A stretch of 25,895 bases of DNA from JAFALX01 sp036378495 (GTDB lineage Bacteria; Chloroflexota; Dormibacteria; Aeolococcales; Aeolococcaceae), in contig DASUWI010000035.1 in the NCBI GenBank assembly GCA_036378495.1, positions 1 through 25,895 of the forward strand, in the 5' to 3' direction. Shown piece after piece: positions 1-7,858 of this stretch (position 1 is the first letter of the stretch; each line of letters begins with the position of its first letter). The notes below the pieces were generated by a model. The model was not told where the DNA came from, made no database searches, and saw nothing but the letters and a program-made list of their open reading frames with translations. The position numbers were made by a program, and so were the translations under genes.

Positions 1-2608
1 AGCGCTGAGCAGCCAGGAGCTGGAGGCGGCCGCGGCCGACGTCGCCGCCCTCGATTCGTCGCTGAGCGCCGGCGAGGCGCCGCGCGCGCTGGTGGAGGCG
101 GCGCAGCACGAGGTCGATGTCCGCGGCGCCGCCGCGGCGGACGCCGCAGACGCCCTCGACGGCGCACGCGCCGAGCTCGAGGCGGCCGAGGCGGGGTTCG
201 CCCGAGCCACCGCGGCCGCCCAGCAGCACGCCGCGCGCCTGCACCAGCTGGCGATCCAGCGCGAGGTGCTCCTCGAGGAGCGCGCCCGCCGCCAGGAGCA
301 GGCGGCCGCGGCGGAGGCGGATCTCGCTGCCCTGGAGCGGGCGGTGGACGCCGTGGTGGCGGAGGCCGAGGCGGCGGTCGCCGCGTCTGAGGCCGCGGCA
401 CGAGAGCGTGCCGCGCACGAGGAGGCGGTCGAGGCGTGCTGGGGGGACGTGAACGCCGCAGATGCCGCGGTCGCCGCCGCAGCCACGGCGGCGCGAGAGG
501 CGCTTGCCGGGGCTGCGCGCCTGCGCGGCGTGGTTGCCGGTGCACTCGGCGACGGCGGCGTCGCCCGCGCCATCGCCGCCGGGCGGCTGCCGGGCCGCCG
601 GCTCTCCGAGTGCCTCCGTGTTCGCCGGCCTGAGGACGAGGCCGCGGTCGCGGCGGCGCTCGAGCACCACCTGGGCGCATGGCTCGTCAGTGACATCGAG
701 GCCGCCGTGGCGCACCTCGACAATGAGAGCGACCGCGAGGACGTGCTCGGCCCGCCCGTTGCTCACACCGGTGAGCCCGCCGCCGGGTCCGCGGCACGGG
801 CCGGCCGGCCGGCCATCGACGCTATCGAGGTCGACCCAGCCGACCGGCCGCTCCTGGCCCTCCTGCTGGACGGGGTCACCCTCGTCGACGGTGATGCTGA
901 CGCCGCGGCTGCTCTGGCCGCGGGCGCCACCGCGGCGGTCCTCCCCGACGGCCGCGTGGTCAGCCGCTTCGGTGTCCGTGGCGGAGGCCGCCCGGGACGG
1001 CTGCTGCAGCTGGCGGCCGAGGAGCGCGATGCCCGGGTCGCTGCCGGTCAGGCCACGGAGCGGGAGGCGCAGGCGATCGCGACGGCAGCCGCAGCCCGGG
1101 AGCGCCTGGCAGCGGCGGAGTCCGAGGAGGCCGGGGCTGCGGGCGAGGCGAGCGCGGCGGACGCCGTGCTGGCGCGGGCGCGCGCCGCTCAGCGCGAGCG
1201 CGAGGCGGCGGTGGCGGCCGCATCGCAGAGCGGCCGGCGGGCGGCGGAGGCGCTGCGGCAGGTGGACGAGCGGATCGCCGCGGTCGATGCCGACGCCGCT
1301 CGCCTGGAGCCCATGCGGGCAGCCGCCGAGGGCGAGCTGGACCGGGCAGCCGGTGGCCGCCGCCAGGCGGCGGACGCGGTCGCCGCCCGGCGCGAGGAGC
1401 TGGCGACGGCGCGGCGCGCACAGCACGACTCGGAGATGGAGCTGGCGCGGCTGCACGAGGCGGCGCCGTCGCGGACCCTCGACGAGGTCCGCCGGCTGCT
1501 CGAGGGAGCGCGCCGGCGCGCGGCCGCCGCCGAGATGCGGCTGGGCGCCGCCGAGAACGAAGCGCTGGCCGCGCTGGTCCAGGAACGTCCGCTGCGGCAC
1601 CGGGCCGCCGCCCTGGAGGCCGCCGTGACCCGCGCCCGCGACGAGCTCGACACCGGCGGCGTGCCCATCGCGGAGCTGGAACGCATCGTCGTCGGGCTCG
1701 AGACCGAGCATGCCGAGGTCGCGGTCGCCCTGGCCCGCGCGGAGGACGAGCGGACCACCGCCCAGGGAGAGGTGGACGCCGCGGAGGCCGAGGTCGACCG
1801 GCTCGTCGACGAGGCCCGCGAGGACGACGACAGCGCGGAGTGGGACCCCACCACGGCCGAGCGCGCGGAGCGCGAGATCGTTCGTCTGGAGCGGCGCATC
1901 GGCGCGCTCGGCGCGGTCAACGCCCTGGCGCCGGAGCAGCACACCGCGCTCGACGCCCGCGTGCGCGTCCTGCGCAGCGCGCGCGACGACATCGGTGCCG
2001 CCTGCGCCGACCTGCGACGCATGACCCGCCACCTTGCTGCCGACCTGGAGCGCCGCTTCGACGCGGTCTTCGGCGCCGTCTCGGTGCACTTCCAGCAGGT
2101 GTTCGCCGAGCTGTTCCCCGGCGGCCGGGCGACGCTGCGGCTGGAGGAGCCGCCCGTCGAGGCCGAGGAGGACGACGAGGATCGCGTGGAAGCGGTCGCG
2201 GAGCGCCGGCCCGGAGTCGAGATCCTGGCGCAGCCGCCGGGTAAGCGCCTCTGCCCGCTGCGTCTGCTGTCGGGCGGTGAGCGCGCGCTGACAGCGCTGG
2301 CCACGGTGCTGGCGCTGCAGCAGGTGAACCCCAGCCCGTTCTACATCTTCGACGAGGTCGACGCCGCCCTGGACGACAGCAACGTGCTGCGCTTCACCCG
2401 GCTGCTGCGGCGCCTGGCCGAGGAGCAGCAGTTCATCGTCGTCACCCACAACCACATCACCATGGCCGCGGCCGACGTCCTCTGGGGGGTGACCATAGAC
2501 GGCGACGGGGTCAGCAGCGTCATCGGCGTCCGCTTCGATGCGGCGGCGCCGCCCGAGGCCGCGCTGACATCCGCGCTCCGAGCCGATGAGCGGCGCGCCG
2601 CGGGGTAG
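1..2608 (+). CDS. smc: Chromosome segregation ATPase SMC, 5' partial
   Basis: This is the C-terminal part of an SMC protein, the ATPase core of the condensin complex that organises and segregates the chromosome. The frame is open from base 2, so the N-terminal Walker A head and first part of the coiled coil lie outside the window. About 868 residues are visible, against about 1,150-1,200 in the family. In order they show Ala/Glu/Arg-rich coiled coil, a hinge at about 515-990 with its glycine-rich FGVRGGGRPGR segment, a long second coiled coil, and the C-terminal ATPase head from about 2090. The head carries the ABC signature LSGGE (2267-2281), Walker B FYIFDEVDAAL with the DE pair at 2351-2356, and a THNHITMAAAD segment matching the family's switch-histidine region. 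The stop lies 23 bp inside ftsY, which suggests coupled expression. I am very sure of the family. Confidence 0.95.
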   Translation, partial: ALSSQELEAAAADVAALDSSLSAGEAPRALVEAAQHEVDVRGAAAADAADALDGARAELEAAEAGFARATAAAQQHAARLHQLAIQREVLLEERARRQEQAAAAEADLAALERAVDAVVAEAEAAVAASEAAARERAAHEEAVEACWGDVNAADAAVAAAATAAREALAGAARLRGVVAGALGDGGVARAIAAGRLPGRRLSECLRVRRPEDEAAVAAALEHHLGAWLVSDIEAAVAHLDNESDREDVLGPPVAHTGEPAAGSAARAGRPAIDAIEVDPADRPLLALLLDGVTLVDGDADAAAALAAGATAAVLPDGRVVSRFGVRGGGRPGRLLQLAAEERDARVAAGQATEREAQAIATAAAARERLAAAESEEAGAAGEASAADAVLARARAAQREREAAVAAASQSGRRAAEALRQVDERIAAVDADAARLEPMRAAAEGELDRAAGGRRQAADAVAARREELATARRAQHDSEMELARLHEAAPSRTLDEVRRLLEGARRRAAAAEMRLGAAENEALAALVQERPLRHRAAALEAAVTRARDELDTGGVPIAELERIVVGLETEHAEVAVALARAEDERTTAQGEVDAAEAEVDRLVDEAREDDDSAEWDPTTAERAEREIVRLERRIGALGAVNALAPEQHTALDARVRVLRSARDDIGAACADLRRMTRHLAADLERRFDAVFGAVSVHFQQVFAELFPGGRATLRLEEPPVEAEEDDEDRVEAVAERRPGVEILAQPPGKRLCPLRLLSGGERALTALATVLALQQVNPSPFYIFDEVDAALDDSNVLRFTRLLRRLAEEQQFIVVTHNHITMAAADVLWGVTIDGDGVSSVIGVRFDAAAPPEAALTSALRADERRAAG

Positions 2609-3761
2609 GCAAGGAGTGCGGAAACGGTCTTCGCCGGCAGGTGACGCGAGCGGGGGCAGCACCGACGGCTCGGCGTCGGGTCCAGACGCGGCGGGGCCCC
2701 CTCCTCCCTCGCCGCTCGGGTCGCCACAGGCGACCAACTCGCTCGGCTCGGTCGGCGTCCCCCCGCCTGCGTCACCCGCCGACGACCGTGAGGCCGCCGG
2801 AGGGGAGCTGCCCGGCGACGTCGTCGACGCACCGCGGCGGCGGGGATGGTGGCGGCGCATGTCGGGCCGCATGGGCTCCGGCATCCGCGGAGCGCTGCGC
2901 ATCCGGCGAGCGCTCGACGACGCCTTCTACGACGACGTCCTCGAGGCGCTGATCTCCGCCGACTGCGGCGTGGACACCTCTGAGCGCCTGGTCGAGCGGC
3001 TTCGGGAGCGGGTGCGGTCCGACCACATACGCGACTCCGATGGCGCGATGAACGCGCTCAAGGCCGAGGTGCTGGACCTGCTGCGGGATCGCGACCGCAC
3101 GCTGAAGGTCTCCGACATCCCGAGCGTGGTGCTGATGGTCGGCGTGAACGGCAGCGGCAAGACCACCACCACCGGCAAGCTCGCGTTCCGCCTGCGCGAG
3201 GAGGGGCGCGTTCCGCTGGTGGCAGCGGCCGATACGTACCGCGCGGCGGCGATCGACCAGATGCGCATCTGGGCCAACCGCGCCGGGGTGGACATCGTCG
3301 CCCACCAGCCGGGCGGTGACCCGGGGGCGGTGGTGTACGACGCCATCCAGGCGGCGCGCGCCCGCCGCATCGACTGCGTGCTGGTCGACACCGCCGGCCG
3401 GCTGCACACCAAGACGAACCTGATGGCCGAGCTGCAGAAGGTGCGCCGCGTGGCGGAACGCCTCATCCCCGAGGCGCCACAGGAGACGCTGCTGGTGCTC
3501 GACGCCACCACCGGAATGAACGCCCTCAGCCAGGGGCGCGCCTTTCACGACGCGGTTGCGCTCACCGGGCTGGTGCTGACCAAGCTCGACGGCAGCGCCC
3601 GCGGCGGCACGGTGATCTCGCTGGAGCAGGAGCTGGGGGTGCCGGTGAAGCTGGTGGGCATCGGCGAGGGCATCGACGACCTCAACGTCTTCGACGCAGA
3701 GGCGTACGTCGATGCGCTGTTCGCCGACGGCGAGGGCCAGGTCGAGCCCGAGGCCGGCTGA
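2586..3761 (+). CDS. ftsY: Signal recognition particle receptor FtsY
   Basis: FtsY is the SRP receptor GTPase. It docks ribosome-nascent chain-SRP complexes at the inner membrane and forms a twin GTPase with Ffh. The 391 residues start with about 85 residues rich in Gly, Ser, Pro and Ala, likely disordered, in place of the acidic A domain. A basic WWRRMSGRMG stretch follows that may touch lipid, then the N domain (about 95-175) and G domain. GTPase motifs are GVNGSGKTT (from residue 186), DTYRAAAIDQM, DTAGR (from 268) and TKLD (from 332), and the C-terminus has the family's GIGEGIDDL. The start chosen is the ATG at 2586, which overlaps smc by 23 bp. An internal in-frame ATG at 2859 (Met92) would give only the NG core and is a possible second start. 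No separate promoter is visible. Confidence 0.95.
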   Translation: MSGAPRGRQGVRKRSSPAGDASGGSTDGSASGPDAAGPPPPSPLGSPQATNSLGSVGVPPPASPADDREAAGGELPGDVVDAPRRRGWWRRMSGRMGSGIRGALRIRRALDDAFYDDVLEALISADCGVDTSERLVERLRERVRSDHIRDSDGAMNALKAEVLDLLRDRDRTLKVSDIPSVVLMVGVNGSGKTTTTGKLAFRLREEGRVPLVAAADTYRAAAIDQMRIWANRAGVDIVAHQPGGDPGAVVYDAIQAARARRIDCVLVDTAGRLHTKTNLMAELQKVRRVAERLIPEAPQETLLVLDATTGMNALSQGRAFHDAVALTGLVLTKLDGSARGGTVISLEQELGVPVKLVGIGEGIDDLNVFDAEAYVDALFADGEGQVEPEAG

Positions 3762-3794
3762 CCGCCGTGCGTTTGATGGCCGGCGGCGCGGCCC

Positions 3795-3823
3795 TTGACA
3801 TGGTGGTGAGTACTCACTAACAT
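3795..3823 (+). promoter_or_regulatory. Consensus-like promoter of tetR
   Basis: A perfect -35 box TTGACA (3795-3800), a 17-bp spacer and a -10 box TAACAT (3818-3823) are seen. The -10 ends 7 nt before the tetR ATG at 3831, so transcription should begin at or next to the start codon and the mRNA would be leaderless. No Shine-Dalgarno is present before this ATG. The spacer holds the dyad described next. Confidence 0.8.
3806..3819 (+). promoter_or_regulatory. Candidate TetR operator 1
   Basis: The perfect 12-bp palindrome GTGAGTACTCAC (3806-3817) followed by TA fills the spacer between the -35 and -10 of tetR. A repressor bound here would block RNA polymerase. A near copy lies before the MFS gene at 4475-4488 (12 of 14 bases identical), which supports a shared operator for the TetR protein encoded between the two sites. 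Confidence 0.7.
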
Positions 3824-3830
3824 CGGCGCC

Positions 3831-4448
3831 ATGGCACCCCAGACCAGCCACGGGACCGTGGAACGGCTGTCCGCCGAGGAGCGGCGCGAGCAGATCCTCC
3901 AGGCGGCGATCACCGTCTTCGCCGAGGACGGCTACGCCGCGGCGTCCACCGAGGAGATCGCCCGCCGGGCCGGCATCTCGCAGCCGTACCTGTTCCGGCT
4001 CTACGGCACCAAGCGCGAGCTGGTACTCGCGGCGATTCAGCGGTGCTTCGAGGACACGGAGGCAACGTTCGAACGTGCCGTCCGTGAGAGCGGCGCCCCG
4101 GGAGGGGAGGACGCGCTGCACGCCATGGGGCAGGCGTACATGCAGCTGATCCAGCACGACCACGTGCGCCTGCGCTCGCAGCTGCAGGCGTACGCGGCAT
4201 GCGACGACCCGGAGATCCGCGCCCTGGTGTCACGCAACTTCGGCCACCTCGTCGACGTGGTGCGCCGCCTCAGCGGCGTAGACAGCGCCGCACTGGCCAA
4301 GTTCGTCGCCAACGGCATGCTGCTCAACGTTTTGGCCATGCTGGGCCAATTCTCGGAGCCGCAGGCGTGGGCGGTGCGCCTCATGGAGGGCTGCTTCGAG
4401 GAGCTCGAGCCCGGCGACGCGCTGAGCCACCTCCTGGGCAGGGCGTGA
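3831..4448 (+). CDS. TetR/AcrR-family transcriptional repressor
   Basis: This is a 205-residue TetR-type repressor. Residues about 12-60 form the helix-turn-helix domain: an RREQILQAAITVFAE helix, then TEEIARRAGISQPYLFRLYG, whose LFRLYGTKREL end is typical of the family. The remaining helical part is the variable ligand-binding and dimerisation domain, and its ligand cannot be read from sequence. The start is the ATG at 3831, placed immediately after a strong promoter without a ribosome-binding site. The gene lies 82 bp upstream of a drug-exporter gene on the same strand, and similar dyads precede both genes. The likely job is to repress itself and the exporter until a toxic ligand binds. The assignment to family is firm; the target is inferred from the matching operators. 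Confidence 0.92.
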   Translation: MAPQTSHGTVERLSAEERREQILQAAITVFAEDGYAAASTEEIARRAGISQPYLFRLYGTKRELVLAAIQRCFEDTEATFERAVRESGAPGGEDALHAMGQAYMQLIQHDHVRLRSQLQAYAACDDPEIRALVSRNFGHLVDVVRRLSGVDSAALAKFVANGMLLNVLAMLGQFSEPQAWAVRLMEGCFEELEPGDALSHLLGRA

Positions 4449-4474
4449 CGAAAAAAATTTGTGCTGCGAAGTGA

Positions 4475-4488
4475 GTGAGTGATCACTA
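4475..4488 (+). promoter_or_regulatory. Candidate TetR operator 2, before the MFS exporter gene
   Basis: The sequence GTGAGTGATCACTA keeps the same half sites, GTGA-N4-TCAC followed by TA, as the tetR operator at 3806-3819. It also contains the perfect 10-bp palindrome AGTGATCACT (4478-4487). It lies 42 bp before the MFS start codon, in the short A/T-richer gap after tetR. I see no strong -35/-10 pair here, so the exact promoter is unknown. Confidence 0.6.
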
Positions 4489-4530
4489 CATGAAGACGAG
4501 ACAACCGGAACGACAGACGGAGGACATGCG

Positions 4531-5940
4531 ATGACGGCACGCACCCGGACGCTCTGGACATTTGCCATCACCTCGGTGGCGCTGTTCATGGTCACGCTCG
4601 ACAACCTGGTGGTGACCACGGCGCTGCCGGTGATCCGCCGCAGCCTGCACGCCGACCTGGCGCAGCTGGAGTGGACGGTCAACGCCTTCACGCTGACGTT
4701 TGCGGTGCTGCTGCTCACCGGGGCGGCGCTTGGCGATCGCTTCGGCCGGCGGCGGATGTTCGTCATCGGGCTCACGCTGTTCACGGCCGGCTCCGCGTTC
4801 GCGGCGCTGGCTCCGAGCGCCAGCGCTCTCATTGCTGCGCGCGCCGTGCAGGGTGCGGGCGGCGCGATGGTTCTGCCGCTCACGCTGACCTTGCTGAGTG
4901 CGGCCGTGCCGCCTGAGCGACGCGGCGTGTTCCTGGGCGCCTGGGGTGCGATCGCCGGTCTCGCCGTGGCGGTCGGCCCCATCGTCGGCGGCGCCGTGGT
5001 GCAGGGCATCAGCTGGCAGTGGATCTTCTGGCTCAACGTGCCGATCGGCCTGCTGCTGGCCCCGCTCGCGCTGCTGCGGCTGCAGGAGAGCCGTGGCGCG
5101 GATCGCACGCTTGACCTGCGCGGACTGGCACTCGGCAGCGCCGGACTCTTCGGCGTCGTGTGGGGTCTCGTGCGGGCCAACACGCTGGGCTGGGGAAGCC
5201 CGCAGATCGTGGGCTCGCTCGCCGGGGGCGCAGTGGTTGTCGCCATCTTTGTCCTGTACGAAGCGCGCGCGAAGAGACCCATGCTGCCGATGCGCTTCTT
5301 CGGCAACCGGACCTTCACCGGCGCCAACCTCGCGTCGCTGTTGATGTACTTCGGGATGTTCGGCTCGGTGTTCCTGCTGGCCCAGTTCTTCCAGACGGTG
5401 CAGGGGCTGTCGCCACTCGGGGCCGGCCTGCGCATCCTTCCGTGGACGGCGATGCCGCTGCTGGTCGCACCGATCGCCGGCGCCCTCTCGGATCGCATCT
5501 CGGGGCGCACGATTCTCGCTCTCGGCCTCGCGCTCCAGGCGACTGGGCTGCTGTGGATCGGGCTGGCGACGTCGCCCGCCGCGCCCTACAGCACGTTCAT
5601 CATCCCGTTCGTGCTCAGCGGCGCCGGGATGGGCATGTTCTTCGCGCCGGTGGCGAACCTGGTGCTCAGCTCCGTGCGTCGTGACCAGGAGGGCAAGGCG
5701 TCGGGTGCCAACAATGCGATCCGCGAGCTCGGCGGCGTCCTCGGGGTCGCGGTTCTGGCCTCGATCTTCGCTCACACCGGTGGCTACACCTCCGGAGCCG
5801 CGTTCGTCGCCGGGGTGCAGCCCGCGATCATCGTGGGATCCATCGTGGTGCTCGCCGGCGCCATCGCTGCCGCGCTCATCCCCGGGCGGCGCAGCCTCGC
5901 CGCCGCACCAGCCGTCGAGGAGGTCGCCGTCGCCGCCTGA
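4531..5940 (+). CDS. MFS drug/proton antiporter, DHA2 (EmrB/QacA-like) 14-TM family
   Basis: This is an inner-membrane exporter of the major facilitator superfamily, predicted to expel drugs or other toxic compounds using the proton gradient. The 469 residues give about 14 hydrophobic segments, the DHA2 pattern. Visible motifs are motif D1 around LDNLVVTTALPVI in TM1, motif A GDRFGRRRMF in the TM2-TM3 loop, RAVQGAGGAMVLPL in TM4 and the antiporter motif C region GPIVGGAVVQG in TM5, followed by WQWIFWLNVPIG. The start is the ATG at 4531 with GGAGG at 4519-4523, spacing 7 nt. It follows tetR, has a matching operator upstream, and ends at a strong terminator, so tetR-MFS forms a closed regulatory unit. 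The substrate is unknown. Confidence 0.93.
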   Translation: MTARTRTLWTFAITSVALFMVTLDNLVVTTALPVIRRSLHADLAQLEWTVNAFTLTFAVLLLTGAALGDRFGRRRMFVIGLTLFTAGSAFAALAPSASALIAARAVQGAGGAMVLPLTLTLLSAAVPPERRGVFLGAWGAIAGLAVAVGPIVGGAVVQGISWQWIFWLNVPIGLLLAPLALLRLQESRGADRTLDLRGLALGSAGLFGVVWGLVRANTLGWGSPQIVGSLAGGAVVVAIFVLYEARAKRPMLPMRFFGNRTFTGANLASLLMYFGMFGSVFLLAQFFQTVQGLSPLGAGLRILPWTAMPLLVAPIAGALSDRISGRTILALGLALQATGLLWIGLATSPAAPYSTFIIPFVLSGAGMGMFFAPVANLVLSSVRRDQEGKASGANNAIRELGGVLGVAVLASIFAHTGGYTSGAAFVAGVQPAIIVGSIVVLAGAIAAALIPGRRSLAAAPAVEEVAVAA

Positions 5941-5955
5941 GCCGCGGAACACGCG

Positions 5956-5990
5956 GGAGGAAGCCGGCCGTCCGGCTTCCTCCTTTCTTT
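5956..5990 (+). terminator. Rho-independent terminator after the MFS gene
   Basis: A perfect 12-bp stem (GGAGGAAGCCGG at 5956-5967 pairing with 5972-5983) closes a 4-nt loop and runs into the T-rich tract TTTCTTT (5984-5990). It starts 15 bp after the MFS stop codon. The T-tract is only on the + strand side, so it stops rightward transcription before the converging VOC gene. Confidence 0.93.
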
Positions 5991-5999
5991 ATGGGGGAA

Positions 6000-7280
6000 T
6001 CAGGGCTCCCAGAGCGCGAACATGACGCCGTCGGGCGACGTGCAATCGCTCATCACCCCGTACGGCCTGCGGTCCGGCCCCGACGCGGTGCCGCCCAGGT
6101 CGCGGACGCGCTGCGCCGCCGCCGCCACGTCGTCCACCTGGTAGACGGGGAGGTTGCGGCCGCGGCCCCGGCCGCCGGCCATCCCGGTCATGGGCACCGG
6201 CTCGACCACGTTCCAGCCGTCCGGCCAGTTGCCGGCCGTGAAATCCCAGCCGAAGACGGCGCCGTAGAACGCGCGGGCTTGCGCCGTGTCCGCCACCTCC
6301 ATCGTGATGTAGGTCAGCGCCCCGTGGCCCGGGGCGGCAGACGCTGCGCGAGATGTCGCCGGGCCGGCGATCTCCAGCATCGAGAACCGAACGCCATCGA
6401 TATCGGTGCAGTCGACCGTGTACCCGTACCGCTCGCGCCGGGGCGCTTCGGCAGCACCCCCGGCGTCGCGAACGCGAACGATGGCGCTGTCGACGCCGTC
6501 CACGAAGTACGAGAGCAAGAGCGTGCTCTCCGGGACACCGCCCCACAAGCCCATCGGCATGGGAGTGTTGGTCACCTGCCGCCCGCGCTCGGCGCTGCCG
6601 GGCGCGTACGTCCAGCCGAGGACCGCGGCGAAGAAGTCCGCGGCGCGCTCCACGTCCGGGACGTGGAGCGATGCGTACGCCACGTCTCCGTTGCGGACGC
6701 GATCGGCAACCAGCGATGAGGACAGCAGCCAGCGGTGTCCCTCCGGGTCGCGGATGACCGCGTTTCGGCCGTACGAGTAATCGGCCGCCGCGCGTTCGAG
6801 CGTCGCGCCACGTGCGACGGCCCGGGTGATCACCGCGTCGACGTCGGGCACCTCGGCACCGAGCGTGACGGTCGCGTCTGCACCCGGACGCGGTGCCGCG
6901 ACGTGGCTTGCCGGCGACTCGTCGGAGACGTGGAACGGGCCACCGCCGATCCACAGCTCGCTGTGTCCGATGCGGCCATCGGGCATGACGAATGGTGCGC
7001 CGCGCAGCTCGGCGCCGAGCGCGTCGACGTACCACTCGATCGCGCGCCGGGCGTCGGCCACGGACAGGAACGGGACGACGCCCTGTGGCTGGGTGCCGCC
7101 GGTGGCGGGAGCGGCCGCCGCCGGCGTGGCGGCGGCCGGCTCGGTCAGGATCGTGCTCACGGCGGGTCCTCCTGTGGGGCTCAGCGCTCGCTCCACGCGG
7201 GCGCGCAGGCGGCGGGCGAAGGTGGGGTCGGGCGCGACGGGCGCGGCCGCCGTGCGCAGCGCGTCGAGGGGGTCAGCCAT
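6000..7280 (-). CDS. Triple VOC-domain (glyoxalase-like) protein with N-terminal helical segment
   Basis: The protein has 426 residues and three tandem VOC (glyoxalase/bleomycin-resistance/dioxygenase fold) units at about 68-190, 195-305 and 320-426. Typical signs are VADARRAIEWYVDALG and RDPEGHRW in unit 1, HVPDVERAADFFAAVLGW in unit 2, and VADTAQARAFYGAVFGW and SPDGVMFALWEP in unit 3. The reaction cannot be told. Such repeats may be enzymes, small-molecule binders or sensors. In front is a charged helical stretch, MADPLDALRTAAAP then FARRLRARVERAL, and an Ala/Pro linker. The start is the ATG at 7280 because AGGAGGA lies just upstream and the ATG overlaps the sigma-factor stop by 8 bp. An upstream in-frame codon at 7319 lies inside the sigma gene and is unlikely. 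Coupling to an ECF sigma gene suggests a regulatory or stress role, which is inference. Confidence 0.85.
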   Translation of the reverse strand: MADPLDALRTAAAPVAPDPTFARRLRARVERALSPTGGPAVSTILTEPAAATPAAAAPATGGTQPQGVVPFLSVADARRAIEWYVDALGAELRGAPFVMPDGRIGHSELWIGGGPFHVSDESPASHVAAPRPGADATVTLGAEVPDVDAVITRAVARGATLERAAADYSYGRNAVIRDPEGHRWLLSSSLVADRVRNGDVAYASLHVPDVERAADFFAAVLGWTYAPGSAERGRQVTNTPMPMGLWGGVPESTLLLSYFVDGVDSAIVRVRDAGGAAEAPRRERYGYTVDCTDIDGVRFSMLEIAGPATSRAASAAPGHGALTYITMEVADTAQARAFYGAVFGWDFTAGNWPDGWNVVEPVPMTGMAGGRGRGRNLPVYQVDDVAAAAQRVRDLGGTASGPDRRPYGVMSDCTSPDGVMFALWEP

Positions 7281-7791
7281 CGTCGTCCTCCTCGGCGCGA
7301 TAGGCGTTACGAAAGGCACCGCGGGCGCGTACCAGCAGCGTCTCGGTGGCGTGGAGGGTGCGGTCGAGCTGCTCGGCCACCTCGGCCACCGGCAGGTCGT
7401 CGACGTAGCGGAGGGTGAGGGCCGCGCGATGCTGCGGGCTCAGCCTCTGCAGTGTGCGATGGGCGCGCAGCACGTCGAGCCGCTCCTCCCAGGGGTCGGC
7501 GGCCTCGGGCTCGGCGCCCGCCACCGTCCGGAGCCCGCGCTCCTCCCGCGCGGCGCGCCGCCAGTGGTCGACCAGCTTGTGCCGTGCCACGCCGACCAGC
7601 CACGGCGTGGATACCCGCGGCGCATCGCCGCGTCGGACGGCGTCCACCGCGGCGAGGAAGGTCTCGGACGTGAGGTCCTCGGCGAGGGCCACGGCGCCGC
7701 AGCGGGGGAGGAGATAGCCGTAGACCACGGGCAGCGCGCGCTCGTACAGCGCGAGAAATGCCGCGCCGGGCGCGTCCAGGGGGGCGGCCAT
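7273..7791 (-). CDS. ECF-type RNA polymerase sigma factor
   Basis: A small sigma-70 family protein of 172 residues with only regions 2 and 4, the extracytoplasmic-function layout. Region 2 is seen as FLALYERALPVVYGYLLPR, then LAEDLTSETFLAAVDAV and TPWLVGVARHKLVDHWRR. Region 4 is LSPQHRAALTLRYVDDLPVAEVAEQL, ending with the DNA-recognition helix TLHATETLLVRARGAFR. No anti-sigma gene with a membrane segment lies nearby. The next gene, overlapping by 8 bp, is the triple-VOC protein. The start is uncertain: ATG 7791 is used here, but GTG 7800 in the same frame is possible and neither has a clear Shine-Dalgarno. It lies 58-67 bp after hxlR on the same strand and may be read from the same transcript. 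Its promoter targets are unknown. Confidence 0.9.
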   Translation of the reverse strand: MAAPLDAPGAAFLALYERALPVVYGYLLPRCGAVALAEDLTSETFLAAVDAVRRGDAPRVSTPWLVGVARHKLVDHWRRAAREERGLRTVAGAEPEAADPWEERLDVLRAHRTLQRLSPQHRAALTLRYVDDLPVAEVAEQLDRTLHATETLLVRARGAFRNAYRAEEDDDG

Positions 7792-7858
7792 GCCGGTCAC
7801 ATGATGGTTGTCGTCCGATCCGGCGATCCTCCGACGGTGCCGCCGGGTCTCGTGTGCT

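Noticed and set aside
960..2304. Long open frames on the minus strand under smc
   Set aside because: Arg/Ser/Pro-rich shadow frames typical of GC-rich coding DNA, and smc is certain on the other strand. The same applies to long antisense frames elsewhere in the window, such as those across 2772-4163, 4486-5952, 10132-11583 and 16331-18307.
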